Below are positions 33,169-41,146 of a stretch of 44,908 bases of DNA, one piece after another; positions within the stretch are counted from its first letter, which is position 1, and each line of letters begins with the position of its first letter. The notes beneath the pieces were generated by a model. It saw nothing but the letters and a program-made list of their open reading frames with translations, was not told the origin of the DNA and searched no databases. A program made the translations under genes and the position numbers. The stretch lies in the NCBI GenBank assembly GCA_030695565.1, contig JAUYRZ010000025.1:1-44908 (forward strand), in the 5' to 3' direction. Source of the stretch: Archangium sp. GTDB lineage: Bacteria > Myxococcota > Myxococcia > Myxococcales > Myxococcaceae.

Positions 33169-33924
33169 ATGCGCGACTCCCACCGCCTCAAAGAGAAGTA
33201 CGAGCTCTCGCTCGACAACCGCCAGATCGTCAGCATCACCGTCGCCTCGCTCGTGGTCCTGGGCGGCGTCTTCATGCTCGGGGTCGTGGTGGGCAAGAAG
33301 CTCTCGGCTGAGACCGCCGCCATTGCGCAGCAGCCGACGGATTTGTTGGGTCAGCTCGACCGCAAGACCGAGGCGCTCGAGAACATGAAGGCCGATGCGG
33401 CGTTCACCTTTCAAGACGAGCTGACGCGCAAGGCGCCTGCGCCGGTGGTGGATGCGCCGATCGTCGCTCCCGCGCCGAAGCCGGAGCCCGTGGCGGTCGC
33501 GCCTCCTGCACCGCGGCTTGAAGATGCCTCGGTGCCTGAGGTGGCGGTGGTGACGCCCAAGCCGGTGCCGCTCCCCGAGACGCCCCGGGTCGATTCGGTC
33601 GCCACGCGCACCGTCGATGGGGGCGGCCTCAAGGAGGCGTTCGGCAAGGTGCAGGCCCAGCGCCCACCCACCGAGACCGTCGCCGATGGTTCGTGGACGG
33701 TTCAACTCTCTGCGTACCAGGACAAGACGGAGGCCGATCGGTTCGCCGCGGGCCTGCGCGACAAGGGCTACGCGCCGTTCATCGTGGAGGCCCGCATTCC
33801 CGGCAAGGGTACCTGGTACCGCGTGCGCATGGGCCGCTTCGGCTCCAGGGACGCGGCGTCGCGGTACATGGAGGACTTCCGCCGTGAGACGTCGATGAAC
33901 GCGATCGTCACGACGGCCAACTGA
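33169..33924 (+). CDS. SPOR-domain inner-membrane protein
   Basis: Protein of 251 residues. A short basic cytoplasmic start is followed by one TM segment at about 20-42 (IVSITVASLVVLGGVFMLGV). A long Pro/Ala/Val-rich periplasmic linker leads to a C-terminal SPOR domain at about 172-249 (W-T-V-Q-L-S-A-Y, then K-G-Y-A-P-F, Y-R-V-R-M-G-R-F). SPOR domains bind denuded septal peptidoglycan, so a division-site role is likely, similar to FtsN or DedD. I chose the ATG at 33169, which has an AGGAA six bases upstream, over the GTG at 33145. Confidence 0.88.
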   Translation: MRDSHRLKEKYELSLDNRQIVSITVASLVVLGGVFMLGVVVGKKLSAETAAIAQQPTDLLGQLDRKTEALENMKADAAFTFQDELTRKAPAPVVDAPIVAPAPKPEPVAVAPPAPRLEDASVPEVAVVTPKPVPLPETPRVDSVATRTVDGGGLKEAFGKVQAQRPPTETVADGSWTVQLSAYQDKTEADRFAAGLRDKGYAPFIVEARIPGKGTWYRVRMGRFGSRDAASRYMEDFRRETSMNAIVTTAN

Positions 33925-33934
33925 GACAGAGCGG

Positions 33935-33977
33935 CCCCTCACCCCGACCCTCTCCCCGCTTCGCAGGGCGAGGGGGG
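33935..33977 (-). repeat. REP-like palindromic element, copy 8
   Basis: CCCCTCACCCCGACCCTCTC followed by a CGCTTCGCAG loop region and GGGCGAGGGG, the reverse orientation of most copies. It sits between convergent genes, 11 bases after the SPOR stop. It shares the loop of copy 3 in recG. Confidence 0.85.
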
Positions 33978-33984
33978 CTTTTGC

Positions 33985-34605
33985 TCAGCCTTCGGAGTCG
34001 GGGTTCTTCGTCCACTTGTCGACGTTGCCGTCGCCGTCGAGATCTTCACCGATGCGGTCGACCTGGTTGTTCTCCCAATACTCCCAGTAGTCGACCTTGC
34101 CGTCGGAGTTGGTGTCGCGCTCTTTGCGGACGATCTGGCCCTTCTCGTAGAAGACCCAGAGCGAAGGCTTGCCGGCTGACGAGAGGTCGCGCTCTTTGCG
34201 AACGACCAGACCCTTCTCGTAGATGATCACCTCATCGACCTTGCCGTCGAAGTCGAGATCGAGCGTCTCGCGGCTGATCTGCTCCTTCTCGTCATAGGTG
34301 CGGGCGATGTCGACCTTGCCGTCCCAGTTGATGTCGAGATCCTTCCGAGCGAGGCGGTCGATGTCTTTGCCGTCGGCGCTCTTGGCGGCGACCGTGTACG
34401 TCCACACGTCTGACTTCTTGTCCTTGTTGAGGTCGAACTCGGTGACCTTCTCGTTGCCGGCCTGCTTCTGGCGGATGTTTTCGGCGACCTGCTCGCCGTC
34501 GGCCGACTCGCCGTCTTTCTTCTCACCAGAGGAGGTCGTCGCGCAGCCCACCAGGGCCAGCGCCGCGCCGAGGAACGTCATCCGTACGGAGTTCTTCAAG
34601 GTCAT
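33985..34605 (-). CDS. Lipoprotein with EF-hand-like Asp repeats
   Basis: Protein of 206 residues with lipobox ALVGC (lipidated Cys21). The rest is six repeats of about 26 residues, each built on D-x-N/D-x-D-G-K-x-D then a strand ending in Y, for example DLDFDGKVDEVIIYEKG, DTNSDGKVDYWEYWE and DLDGDGNVDKW. The fourth is degenerate (DLSSAGKPSLW). The Asp spacing matches calcium-binding loops of EF-hand/dockerin type, so calcium binding is likely, though the flanks are strand-like rather than helical. I chose the ATG at 34605, with GAGGG upstream. It is divergent from the ribbon-helix-helix gene, 43 bases apart. Confidence 0.82.
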   Translation of the reverse strand: MTLKNSVRMTFLGAALALVGCATTSSGEKKDGESADGEQVAENIRQKQAGNEKVTEFDLNKDKKSDVWTYTVAAKSADGKDIDRLARKDLDINWDGKVDIARTYDEKEQISRETLDLDFDGKVDEVIIYEKGLVVRKERDLSSAGKPSLWVFYEKGQIVRKERDTNSDGKVDYWEYWENNQVDRIGEDLDGDGNVDKWTKNPDSEG

Positions 34606-34648
34606 TATTTTGCCCTCGGCCTGAGTCGACATAGCGTCACAGACGTCC

Positions 34649-34828
34649 ATGGCGCGCAAGAAGATCAGCACGACGATCTACATCACGCCCGAGCAGAACG
34701 AGCTCCTCAAGGAGTTGAACCAGAAGACCAAGGTCCCGGTCGCTGAGTACATCCGCCAGGGCATCGACCTGATCCTCGAGAAGCACAAAGAAGAGCTCCC
34801 GGGTCAGCAGACTCTTGATCTGAAGTGA
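34649..34828 (+). CDS. Small ribbon-helix-helix DNA-binding protein
   Basis: A 59-residue protein, too short for many gene finders. It begins M-A-R-K-K-I-S-T-T-I-Y-I-T, a basic tail and beta-strand, followed by P-E-Q-N-E-L-L-K-E-L-N and then V-P-V-A-E-Y-I-R-Q-G-I-D-L-I-L, the two helices of the RHH (MetJ/Arc) fold. Proteins of this class bind DNA as dimers through the strand. Myxococcus xanthus has a c-di-GMP-binding RHH nucleoid protein, CdbA, with a similar layout; from memory the resemblance is suggestive but I cannot confirm orthology. Its third positions are mostly G/C, as in real genes here. A REP-like element starts one base after the stop. Confidence 0.85.
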   Translation: MARKKISTTIYITPEQNELLKELNQKTKVPVAEYIRQGIDLILEKHKEELPGQQTLDLK

Positions 34829-34865
34829 GGCCCTCACGCCCTCTCCCAGCGAGAGGGGAACTCAC
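34829..34865. repeat. REP-like element, short variant, copy 9
   Basis: CCCTCACGCCCTCTCCC, an AGC loop, and GAGAGGGG followed by AACTCAC. It matches the short variant at 10721 and starts at the base after the RHH stop, between convergent genes. Confidence 0.7.
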
Positions 34866-34870
34866 ATGAC

Positions 34871-34902
34871 GACGCCCGCGAACCTTTGGGCTCGCGGGCG
34901 TC
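34871..34902. terminator. Strong hairpin between RHH gene and lon, possible shared terminator
   Basis: An 11-pair perfect stem, GACGCCCGCGA with TCGCGGGCGTC, with a 10-base loop. It lies between two convergent genes and 22 bases after the lon stop. No T-run follows on either strand, so efficient intrinsic termination is uncertain. Confidence 0.5.
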
Positions 34903-34924
34903 GGGTGAAACCTCAGCTCGAGAC

Positions 34925-37375
34925 TCAGGCCCTGATTTCGGCCTTGGGGTCTTCCACCACGGCAGGCACCACCACGAAGGGTGACCGCTCGAGGTTCAGC
35001 TTCAGCGCCTCGTCGACATGCGCGACGAAGTGGAACTCGAGGGCCGTGCGCACGACTTCGGGCACGTCGACGAGGTCCTTCTTGTTCTTCTCCGGCAGGA
35101 GCACCCGCTTGATGCCGGCGCGGTGAGCCCCGAGCACCTTCTCGCGTACGCCGCCGATCTGGCCGACGTTGCCACGCAGGGTGATCTCACCCGTCATCGC
35201 CGTGTCGGACCGCACCGGGATGCCGGTGAAGAGCGACGAGAGCGCCGTGATGATCGCCACGCCCGCCGAGGGCCCGTCTTTCGGGGTCGCCCCGTCAGGG
35301 AAGTGGAGGTGCAGGTCGGTCTTCTCGAACATCGTCGGCGCCAGCCCCATGCGCTCTGCGTTCGCGCGCAGCCAGGAGAAGGCGATGTTCACCGACTCCT
35401 TCATCACTTCGCCGAGCTGGCCGGTGAGGGTCAACGAACCCTTGCCAGGCATCTTGGTGGCTTCCACGAAGAGGATGTCTCCGAAGCCGAGCGAGGTGTA
35501 ATACAGGCCGACGCTCACGCCGGTCTGCGAGGTGCGCTCTGCCACGTTGAGCTCGTGGCGCTTGGCCCCGAGGATCTCTTCGACCTTCGCCGCGGTGATG
35601 ACCTGCTTGGTCATGTTGCCGGAGGCGACGCCGACCGCGACCGAGCGGCAGATCTCAGCCACCTTGCGCTCGAGCTGACGAACACCGGGCTCGATGGCGT
35701 ACGAGCTGATGATCTTGTCGAGCGCTTCAGGCAGCAGCTCGATGTGCTCGACCGTGATCCCGTGCTCCTTGATCTGCTTGGGGATCAGGTGGTTGCGGGC
35801 GATGTGATCCTTCTCGATGAACGTGTAGCTGCTCATCTCGATGATCTCCATGCGGTCACGCAGCGGGGCCGGAATGGTGTCGAGCCGGTTCGCCGTGGCG
35901 ATGAACATCACCTTCGAAAGATCGAACGGGATGTCGAGGTAGTGATCCGAGAACGTGCTGTTCTGTTCGGGGTCGAGCACCTCGAGCAGGGCCGCCGAGG
36001 GGTCACCACGGAAGTCCGAGCCCAGCTTGTCGATCTCGTCGAGCAACATGATCGGGTTGCGCGAGCCGGCCTTCTTCATCTGCTGAATGAAGCGGCCGGG
36101 CAGGGCGCCCACGTACGTGCGGCGGTGACCACGAATCTCCGCTTCGTCTCGTACGCCGCCCAGTGACAGGCGCACGAACTTGCGGCCGATGGCGCGCGCG
36201 ATCGACTGACCCAGCGACGTCTTGCCGACGCCCGGAGGTCCCGACAGGCAGAGGATCGGGCCTCGCATGTCGTTCTTCAGCTTGCGCACGGCCAGGTACT
36301 CCAGCACGCGCTTCTTCACCGTCTGGATGCCGTAGTGATCGTTGTCGAGCTGCTTGCGGGCGTTGTCGATGTCGAGGTTGTCCTCGCTGATCTTGCTCCA
36401 CGGCAGATCGGCGATCCAATCGAGGTACGTGCGCGCGACGGTGTACTCGCTCGACGCCGCGGGGATGGTCTTGAGCCGGTTGAGCTCTTTGTTCGCGACC
36501 TTCTCCACGTCGGGCGGCAGGCCCGCCTTCTTGAGGCGCTCACCGAGCTCATCGAGCTCTTCTTCGTCCTCACCCATCTCGCCGAGCTCTTCCTTGATCG
36601 CCTTGAGCTGCTGGCGCAGGTAGTACTCACGCTGGGTCTTCGACATCTCGCCCTTCACGGCGGAGTCGATCTTGTTCGACAGCTTGAGGATCTCGCGCTT
36701 GCGGTTGAGCAGCTCGAGCACCAGCTTCATGCGCGCCTTGAGATCGACCGTCTCGAGCACCGCCTGCTTCTCTTCGATCGGCACGTCGACGTTGGCGGCG
36801 ATCAAATCGGCCAGGTGGCCCGGGTGCGTGATGCTCTCGACGAGCTCGGTGGCCGCGGCAGGCAGCTCCGGCATCATCTCGATGACTTCACGGGCGAGCT
36901 TCTTGAGGTTGATGGTGAGCGCCTCGATCTCGACGTTGTCGGGCGCCGTCTTGTCGTCGACGGGCTCGATGCGCGCCTTGAGGTAGGGCGACTCCTGCAC
37001 CAGCTCCATCACGCGGAAGCGGGCGAGGCCCTGAACGACGAGCGAGTAGTTGTCTTCGCCCATCTTCAGCAGCTTCACGATGCGGGCGACGGTGCCCATG
37101 TTGTACAGATCGGTCGCGCCCGGATCTTCTTCTTCGGCCTTGCGCTGGGTGACGACGCCGATCACCTGATCGTCACGAACGGCATCCTTGATCAGGGCGA
37201 TGGTCTTCTGACGTCCGACGGCGAGAGGAAGCACTCCGCCAGGGAAGAAAACCGAGTTGCGGAGCGGAAGAATGGGAAGGACCTGGGGAATGTCGTCCTT
37301 GTTGATGGCGCCCGGAGGCGTCATCGTCGTCGGGAGCGCTTGCGCACCGACTGCCTTCTTCTTGTCATCAGACAT
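34925..37375 (-). CDS. lon: Lon protease
   Basis: ATP-dependent serine protease that removes misfolded and regulatory proteins, 816 residues. The N-terminal substrate domain (PQVLPILPLRNSVFFPG), the AAA+ domain with Walker A GPPGVGKT (K385), and the C-terminal protease domain with the Ser703-Lys746 dyad (KDGPSAGV and GGVREKVLGAHR) are all intact. M. xanthus has two Lon proteins, LonV (growth) and LonD/BsgA (development). The N-terminal region recalls LonV, but that is from memory. I chose the ATG at 37375; a TTG at 37396 would add seven residues. A weak promoter-like pair (TTGCGG and TACCCT on the minus strand) lies upstream. Confidence 0.95.
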   Translation of the reverse strand: MSDDKKKAVGAQALPTTMTPPGAINKDDIPQVLPILPLRNSVFFPGGVLPLAVGRQKTIALIKDAVRDDQVIGVVTQRKAEEEDPGATDLYNMGTVARIVKLLKMGEDNYSLVVQGLARFRVMELVQESPYLKARIEPVDDKTAPDNVEIEALTINLKKLAREVIEMMPELPAAATELVESITHPGHLADLIAANVDVPIEEKQAVLETVDLKARMKLVLELLNRKREILKLSNKIDSAVKGEMSKTQREYYLRQQLKAIKEELGEMGEDEEELDELGERLKKAGLPPDVEKVANKELNRLKTIPAASSEYTVARTYLDWIADLPWSKISEDNLDIDNARKQLDNDHYGIQTVKKRVLEYLAVRKLKNDMRGPILCLSGPPGVGKTSLGQSIARAIGRKFVRLSLGGVRDEAEIRGHRRTYVGALPGRFIQQMKKAGSRNPIMLLDEIDKLGSDFRGDPSAALLEVLDPEQNSTFSDHYLDIPFDLSKVMFIATANRLDTIPAPLRDRMEIIEMSSYTFIEKDHIARNHLIPKQIKEHGITVEHIELLPEALDKIISSYAIEPGVRQLERKVAEICRSVAVGVASGNMTKQVITAAKVEEILGAKRHELNVAERTSQTGVSVGLYYTSLGFGDILFVEATKMPGKGSLTLTGQLGEVMKESVNIAFSWLRANAERMGLAPTMFEKTDLHLHFPDGATPKDGPSAGVAIITALSSLFTGIPVRSDTAMTGEITLRGNVGQIGGVREKVLGAHRAGIKRVLLPEKNKKDLVDVPEVVRTALEFHFVAHVDEALKLNLERSPFVVVPAVVEDPKAEIRA

Positions 37376-37438
37376 GTGGGGGATCTGCCTTTTCAATGGG
37401 TTGGGTGGGAGCGCCCGCCCGCGGTTTCACACTTACGG

Positions 37439-37494
37439 AGGGTAGCAGCGAAAAAGTGCACCGCAACCGCGTCGTTGAGGAATTCCGGTTCCTC
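37439..37494 (-). promoter_or_regulatory. Possible lon promoter and nearby inverted repeat
   Basis: On the minus strand, TTGCGG (37466-37461) and TACCCT (37444-37439) are 16 bases apart, about 60 bases before the lon ATG. Just upstream is an inverted repeat, GAGGAA/TTCCTC around TTCCGG (37477-37494), placed where an operator could sit. Both are pattern matches only. Confidence 0.3.
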
Positions 37495-37559
37495 GCCCCC
37501 ACTGATTGTCCGGTGCATGATGCGCGCTTGCCGGGCCGCGCCAAAGGCTGGAACCACAC

Positions 37560-38801
37560 ATGAAACAACGTACGTTCTTCGCGACTGCCGTTCTTGCGCT
37601 CGTCGCCAGCTGTCAGGGCTGCTTCGGTTGCCCTTCGCCGGTCGAAGACCCGAACCTCGTGCTGGTGCGCAGCTGTGAGTCAGCGCCGCCCCTGATCGAG
37701 CCCCCCAGGCTCGACATCTTGTTCGTCATCGATAACTCCAACTCGATGCGTGAGGAGCAGGAGGCCGTGGCCCGCGAGCTCACCGCCTTCATCGACGAGA
37801 TCAAGAACAGCGGCGGGGTGCCCACCGAGTTCAACGTGGGGGTGATCACCACCAGCATCTATTTGAACGGCCGCGTGGGCGGGCAGCCCTTCGTGCTCAA
37901 TTACCCCCGGCAGAGCGGCAAACTTCGCCCGGTGCCGGTCGAGCTGGCCGACGGCGGCATCGATCTGGAGCCGGCCGATGCGCAGCGCCTCTTGTCGGGC
38001 ACCGACCCCGAGCTCATTCCCAAGTTCGCCCGGCTCATTCGCCAGGGAACACAGGGTTCGGGTCAGGAGACCCCCTTCGAGGCCGTGCGCCTGGCCCTGT
38101 TGTCCGACCTCGCCACGACGCCCATCGCCAACGGCGGCAACCAGGAGTTCCTGCGCGACGGCGCCCGCTTGTTGGTGGTGTTGCTGACCGACGAAGACGA
38201 CTGCTCCGAGACGGCGCGGCCTCCGACGGTGAGCGTGGGCGACAACGGCGCGGTCGCCGATTGCACCACCAACGAGATGAGCCTCACCACGGTCAGCGAG
38301 TACCACCGCATGTTCACCGAAGACCTGAAGAACGGGGACGGCACGGTCAAGGAGGTCATCTGGACGGCCATCGCGCCGGTCGGGGTGGGCACCAAGGCGG
38401 CCCTGGCGGTGGTGGACAACAACCAGGTGCGCAACATCGACTGCCCCACCTCGAACCAGGGCGGTTTCCGGCAGCGTCAGATGGCCGAGATGTTCGACAG
38501 CACGCTCATCAACCTCGACTCGATCTGCCGCACTTCGTTCCGCGAGACGCTCATCAACATCGCGCAGCTCGCTTCGGTGGCGCAGACCATCGAGATCAAG
38601 AACGTGCCAGACGAGCGGCTGATGCAGTTCGTCATCACGCGCAAGACGGGCGAGGTGCAGAACTGCACCCTCTCCAACGAAGGCATCGTGAACTTCTCGC
38701 GCAGCACCGAGGGCACCACCGCGAAGGTTCAGTTCGGCAACCAGTGCCGCCGCCGGGCTGACGATCAGGCCATCATCATCAAGATGATCTGCGCGACCTG
38801 A
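37560..38801 (+). CDS. VWA-domain lipoprotein
   Basis: Protein of 413 residues. The signal ends V-L-A-L-V-A-S-C (lipidated Cys18). A von Willebrand factor A domain starts near residue 51, with the metal-ion (MIDAS) motif D58-N-S60-N-S62 in LFVIDNSNSM and a later acidic strand, LLVVLLTDEDDC. Six or more Cys after the domain suggest disulfides. Such lipoproteins are numerous in myxobacteria and are thought to mediate surface or envelope protein contacts; no partner is adjacent. It starts 184 bases from the divergent lon gene. Confidence 0.85.
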   Translation: MKQRTFFATAVLALVASCQGCFGCPSPVEDPNLVLVRSCESAPPLIEPPRLDILFVIDNSNSMREEQEAVARELTAFIDEIKNSGGVPTEFNVGVITTSIYLNGRVGGQPFVLNYPRQSGKLRPVPVELADGGIDLEPADAQRLLSGTDPELIPKFARLIRQGTQGSGQETPFEAVRLALLSDLATTPIANGGNQEFLRDGARLLVVLLTDEDDCSETARPPTVSVGDNGAVADCTTNEMSLTTVSEYHRMFTEDLKNGDGTVKEVIWTAIAPVGVGTKAALAVVDNNQVRNIDCPTSNQGGFRQRQMAEMFDSTLINLDSICRTSFRETLINIAQLASVAQTIEIKNVPDERLMQFVITRKTGEVQNCTLSNEGIVNFSRSTEGTTAKVQFGNQCRRRADDQAIIIKMICAT

Positions 38802-38803
38802 GC

Positions 38804-38831
38804 TGTTCCCTCAGGTGGGAGCGCTTTTTTT
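38804..38831 (+). terminator. Predicted Rho-independent terminator after the VWA gene
   Basis: GTTCCC and GGGAGC pair (one G-U) around a TCAGGT loop, followed after GC by seven T. It lies two bases after the stop codon. Confidence 0.6.
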
Positions 38832-38888
38832 CGCAAATCGTTGGTCGAAAATTTGCTCGATCACCAGAGGCGGGCAGCATGCCTGCCC

Positions 38889-39035
38889 ATGCCGAGCCAG
38901 AGCTTCACCTTCTTCTTCACCGTCGACGTCCAGCGCGCGACCGATCACAGCCAGACCCCCACCTGGTCGGTGCCGAAGTCGAGCAGCAGTCTCCCGGCGC
39001 AGACCCTGTCCTGGGTCGCCCACAAGTTCGCCTGA
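38889..39035 (+). CDS. Possible 48-residue small protein
   Basis: An ATG-started frame of 48 codons, short enough to be missed by standard gene finding. Nearly every third position is G or C (47 of 49 codons by my count including the stop region), matching real genes here, and the bias stops just upstream of the ATG. The product begins M-P-S-Q-S-F-T-F-F-F-T-V-D-V and is rich in Ser/Thr/Gln, with no Gly or Cys and no signal peptide. No strong ribosome-binding site is seen. No family is recognised. Antisense frames of similar length lack the bias. Confidence 0.5.
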   Translation: MPSQSFTFFFTVDVQRATDHSQTPTWSVPKSSSSLPAQTLSWVAHKFA

Positions 39036-39076
39036 AGTGCACCTGAGCCAGAGGCGCGGTACCGTCGCCTCTGCCC

Positions 39077-39751
39077 GTGCGCATCGCCTTCTTCGATCTC
39101 GACAAGACGATCCTCTCCGTGAACTCCGGAGTGCTCTGGGTGCGCCGTGAGGTCGCGCTCGGGCACCTCTCCAAGCGCAAGGCGTTCCGCGCGATGGCCT
39201 GGCTGGCGCGCTACCACCTGGGGTTCGCCTCGGCCGAAGCGATGGTGGCCGAAGCGGTGAGCCACGTGACGGGCACCTCGTCGGCCTCGCTCAAGGATCG
39301 CACCGGCAAGTTCTATGAAGAAGAAGTGCGGCGCACCTACCGGCCCGGCGCGCTCGAGGCGATCGAGCAGCACCGCCGCGAAGGCCGCAAGCTGGTGATG
39401 TTGACCTCCTCGAGCCACTACCTCGCAGAGCTGGTGGCGCTCGAGCTGCGTTTCGACGGCGTGCTCTGCAACCGGCTCGAGGTCGACGCGGCCGGGCAGC
39501 ACACCGGCAAGGTGGTGGGCGGGGTCTGCTTCGGGCCCGGCAAGCTGCCGCACGCGCAGGCCGAAGCAGACCGGCTCGGCGTGCCGCTGCGCGATTCGAC
39601 GTTCTACACCGACTCCTACAGCGACCTCTCGGTGCTCGAGGCGGTCCGTGAGCCGGTGGCGGTCAACCCCGATCCCCGATTGCGGCGCCACGCCCACAAA
39701 CGGGGCTGGCTGGTGGTCGACTGGGGCGACTCCACGGCGCGCGCGGCGTGA
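39077..39751 (+). CDS. HAD-superfamily phosphatase (SerB-like, subfamily IB)
   Basis: Protein of 224 residues starting at GTG 39077. HAD motif I, F-F-D-L-D-K-T, supplies the nucleophile Asp7 and acid Asp9. Motif II is L-T-S-S-S, a Lys is present in GPGK, and motif IV is the D-S-Y-S-D-L pair. A helical cap at about 15-100 fits subfamily IB, which includes phosphoserine phosphatase-like enzymes and CicA-type proteins. The natural substrate cannot be read from the sequence; a lipid or amino-acid phosphate is likely. The stop overlaps the start of the next gene (GTGA), so it is coupled to an FGE-like protein. Confidence 0.88.
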   Translation: MRIAFFDLDKTILSVNSGVLWVRREVALGHLSKRKAFRAMAWLARYHLGFASAEAMVAEAVSHVTGTSSASLKDRTGKFYEEEVRRTYRPGALEAIEQHRREGRKLVMLTSSSHYLAELVALELRFDGVLCNRLEVDAAGQHTGKVVGGVCFGPGKLPHAQAEADRLGVPLRDSTFYTDSYSDLSVLEAVREPVAVNPDPRLRRHAHKRGWLVVDWGDSTARAA

Positions 39752-40425
39752 ATCCGCTCGAAGGGTGGGCCGCGCTCGAGGAGCAGTCGCGCCGCGTGCT
39801 GCTCGATCAGGTGCTGGAGCGGCTCCCGCCCTGGCTCGAGTTGGCCGAGCTCGGCGCGCAACCCCGTTTCAGAGACAACCGCAGCAGTGAGACCTGGCGG
39901 CTCTTCTGCGGCGGGGCGGTGACCCTGGGCGCCACGCCGGAGCGGCTGGCGGCGGTGGAAGACTTTCAGCGCCGCGACCCGATGACCCTGTTCGATCCCA
40001 CCGTCTACTGGCCGGTGCGGGAAGTGAAGGTCTCTCCGTTTCTGCTGATGGAAAAGGTCATCTCGGTCGGCGACGAACCCCGGGTGTTCTTCCGCGACGT
40101 GCTCGAGGAGCAGCAAGCGCTGCTGGCCCAACGAGGTCAGCGCCTGCCCACCGAAGCCGAGTGGGAGTTCTCCTGGTGGACGGTGCAGACGCAGCGCGAC
40201 CACTGGGATCCCGCCACCAGCGAGCTGTGCGCCGATGGTTGGCGCCCCCATCTGCACGATCTCACGGCCGAGAACCCGCTCGTCCCGGGTGGGCCCCAGG
40301 TGGTGAGGACAGGAAGCTTCGACGCGCGCGCGCTGGAGTCGGTCTTTCCGCCGCGGCTGCCGCTGTCGTTGATGCGCCTGGTGTCGATCAGGCCGGCGCT
40401 CGACGTGCCGGCGCTCTCAGCGTGA
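39748..40425 (+). CDS. Degenerate FGE/SUMF1-like protein (paralog A)
   Basis: Protein of 225 residues starting at GTG 39748. It contains R-L-P-T-E-A-E-W-E-F-S, the hallmark of formylglycine-generating-enzyme (SUMF1) family proteins, near residue 135. The usual later FGE blocks (G-N-V-x-E-W and R-G-G-S-W) and the catalytic Cys pair are not visible, so it is unlikely to be an active FGE. It shares an N-terminal module with the gene at 42829: R-x-V-L-L-D-Q-V-L-E-R-L-P, then a G-G-A block. The fold is probably a C-type-lectin-like FGE scaffold used for binding. It is coupled to the HAD gene and overlaps the convergent acyltransferase by 9 bases. Confidence 0.72.
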   Translation: MNPLEGWAALEEQSRRVLLDQVLERLPPWLELAELGAQPRFRDNRSSETWRLFCGGAVTLGATPERLAAVEDFQRRDPMTLFDPTVYWPVREVKVSPFLLMEKVISVGDEPRVFFRDVLEEQQALLAQRGQRLPTEAEWEFSWWTVQTQRDHWDPATSELCADGWRPHLHDLTAENPLVPGGPQVVRTGSFDARALESVFPPRLPLSLMRLVSIRPALDVPALSA

Positions 40426-41034
40426 GACGAACTTCGCCGGGTCGAGCTTCCTGATTTCCCGCGCAGGTGCTCCGGCCACGATGGTGAAGGGGGGCACGTC
40501 AGCTCTCACCACCGACGCCACCCCGACGATCGAACCGCGCCCGATGGTGACGCCGGGGAGAATCGACGACTTCGCGCCGAGCCACACGTCGTCTTCGATG
40601 ATCACCGGTCGAGGCTCGGGCATGCGCGTGCGGTCGTAGATGCTGTGAAATTCGGTGTCGATGATCATCACGTACGGCCCGATGTGAACGCGCGAGCCGA
40701 TGCGTATCGAGCGCATGGCGCCCACCGAGACGCCGTAGTTGAGAAAGGAGTCGTCACCTATCTCCAGCTCCGCGCCGCTGCCCACGACGAGCTCGACGGG
40801 CACGTTGATCGATCGGATGAGGGTGCCTCTGCCGATCACCATCCGGCCCAGGTTCTCCACACGGGGCCGCTCGAGCGTGCGGGTTCCTCGTCCAACCGAG
40901 GTCGCCTCACGCAGGTAGAGCGGAGCGGTCGCCAGCTCCCTCGCGTACCGAGCGCCCTTGGCCACCAGCCGGGGAAGGCCCTCTGCTCGATCGCGCTGCC
41001 ATTTCCCCAGCAGGCTGTTGATCAGCTCCTTCAT
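40417..41034 (-). CDS. Hexapeptide-repeat acyltransferase
   Basis: Protein of 205 residues with left-handed beta-helix repeats (I-G-D-D-S-F-L, I-R-I-G-S-R-V-H-I-G, I-I-E-D-D-V-W-L-G-A-K, I-G-R-G-S-I-V-G) typical of trimeric acetyltransferases of the maltose/colanic-acid acetyltransferase group. The catalytic His of this fold is likely in DTEFHSI. The helical N-terminal 40 residues may be a membrane-peripheral extension. Such enzymes often modify surface polysaccharides. No other glycan genes lie nearby, so the substrate is unknown. The ATG at 41034 is a good start, and the 3' end overlaps the convergent FGE-like gene. Confidence 0.85.
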   Translation of the reverse strand: MKELINSLLGKWQRDRAEGLPRLVAKGARYARELATAPLYLREATSVGRGTRTLERPRVENLGRMVIGRGTLIRSINVPVELVVGSGAELEIGDDSFLNYGVSVGAMRSIRIGSRVHIGPYVMIIDTEFHSIYDRTRMPEPRPVIIEDDVWLGAKSSILPGVTIGRGSIVGVASVVRADVPPFTIVAGAPAREIRKLDPAKFVSR

Positions 41035-41146
41035 CGGTTGGGGACTTTAGCCCCATTCACGTGGCGGATGCGGGCCCATCTGTACCCATGGGAGCACCGC
41101 ATGGGTGGAAAAAGACCGCACGGTTGGCGTGTAACGTGCGCCACCC

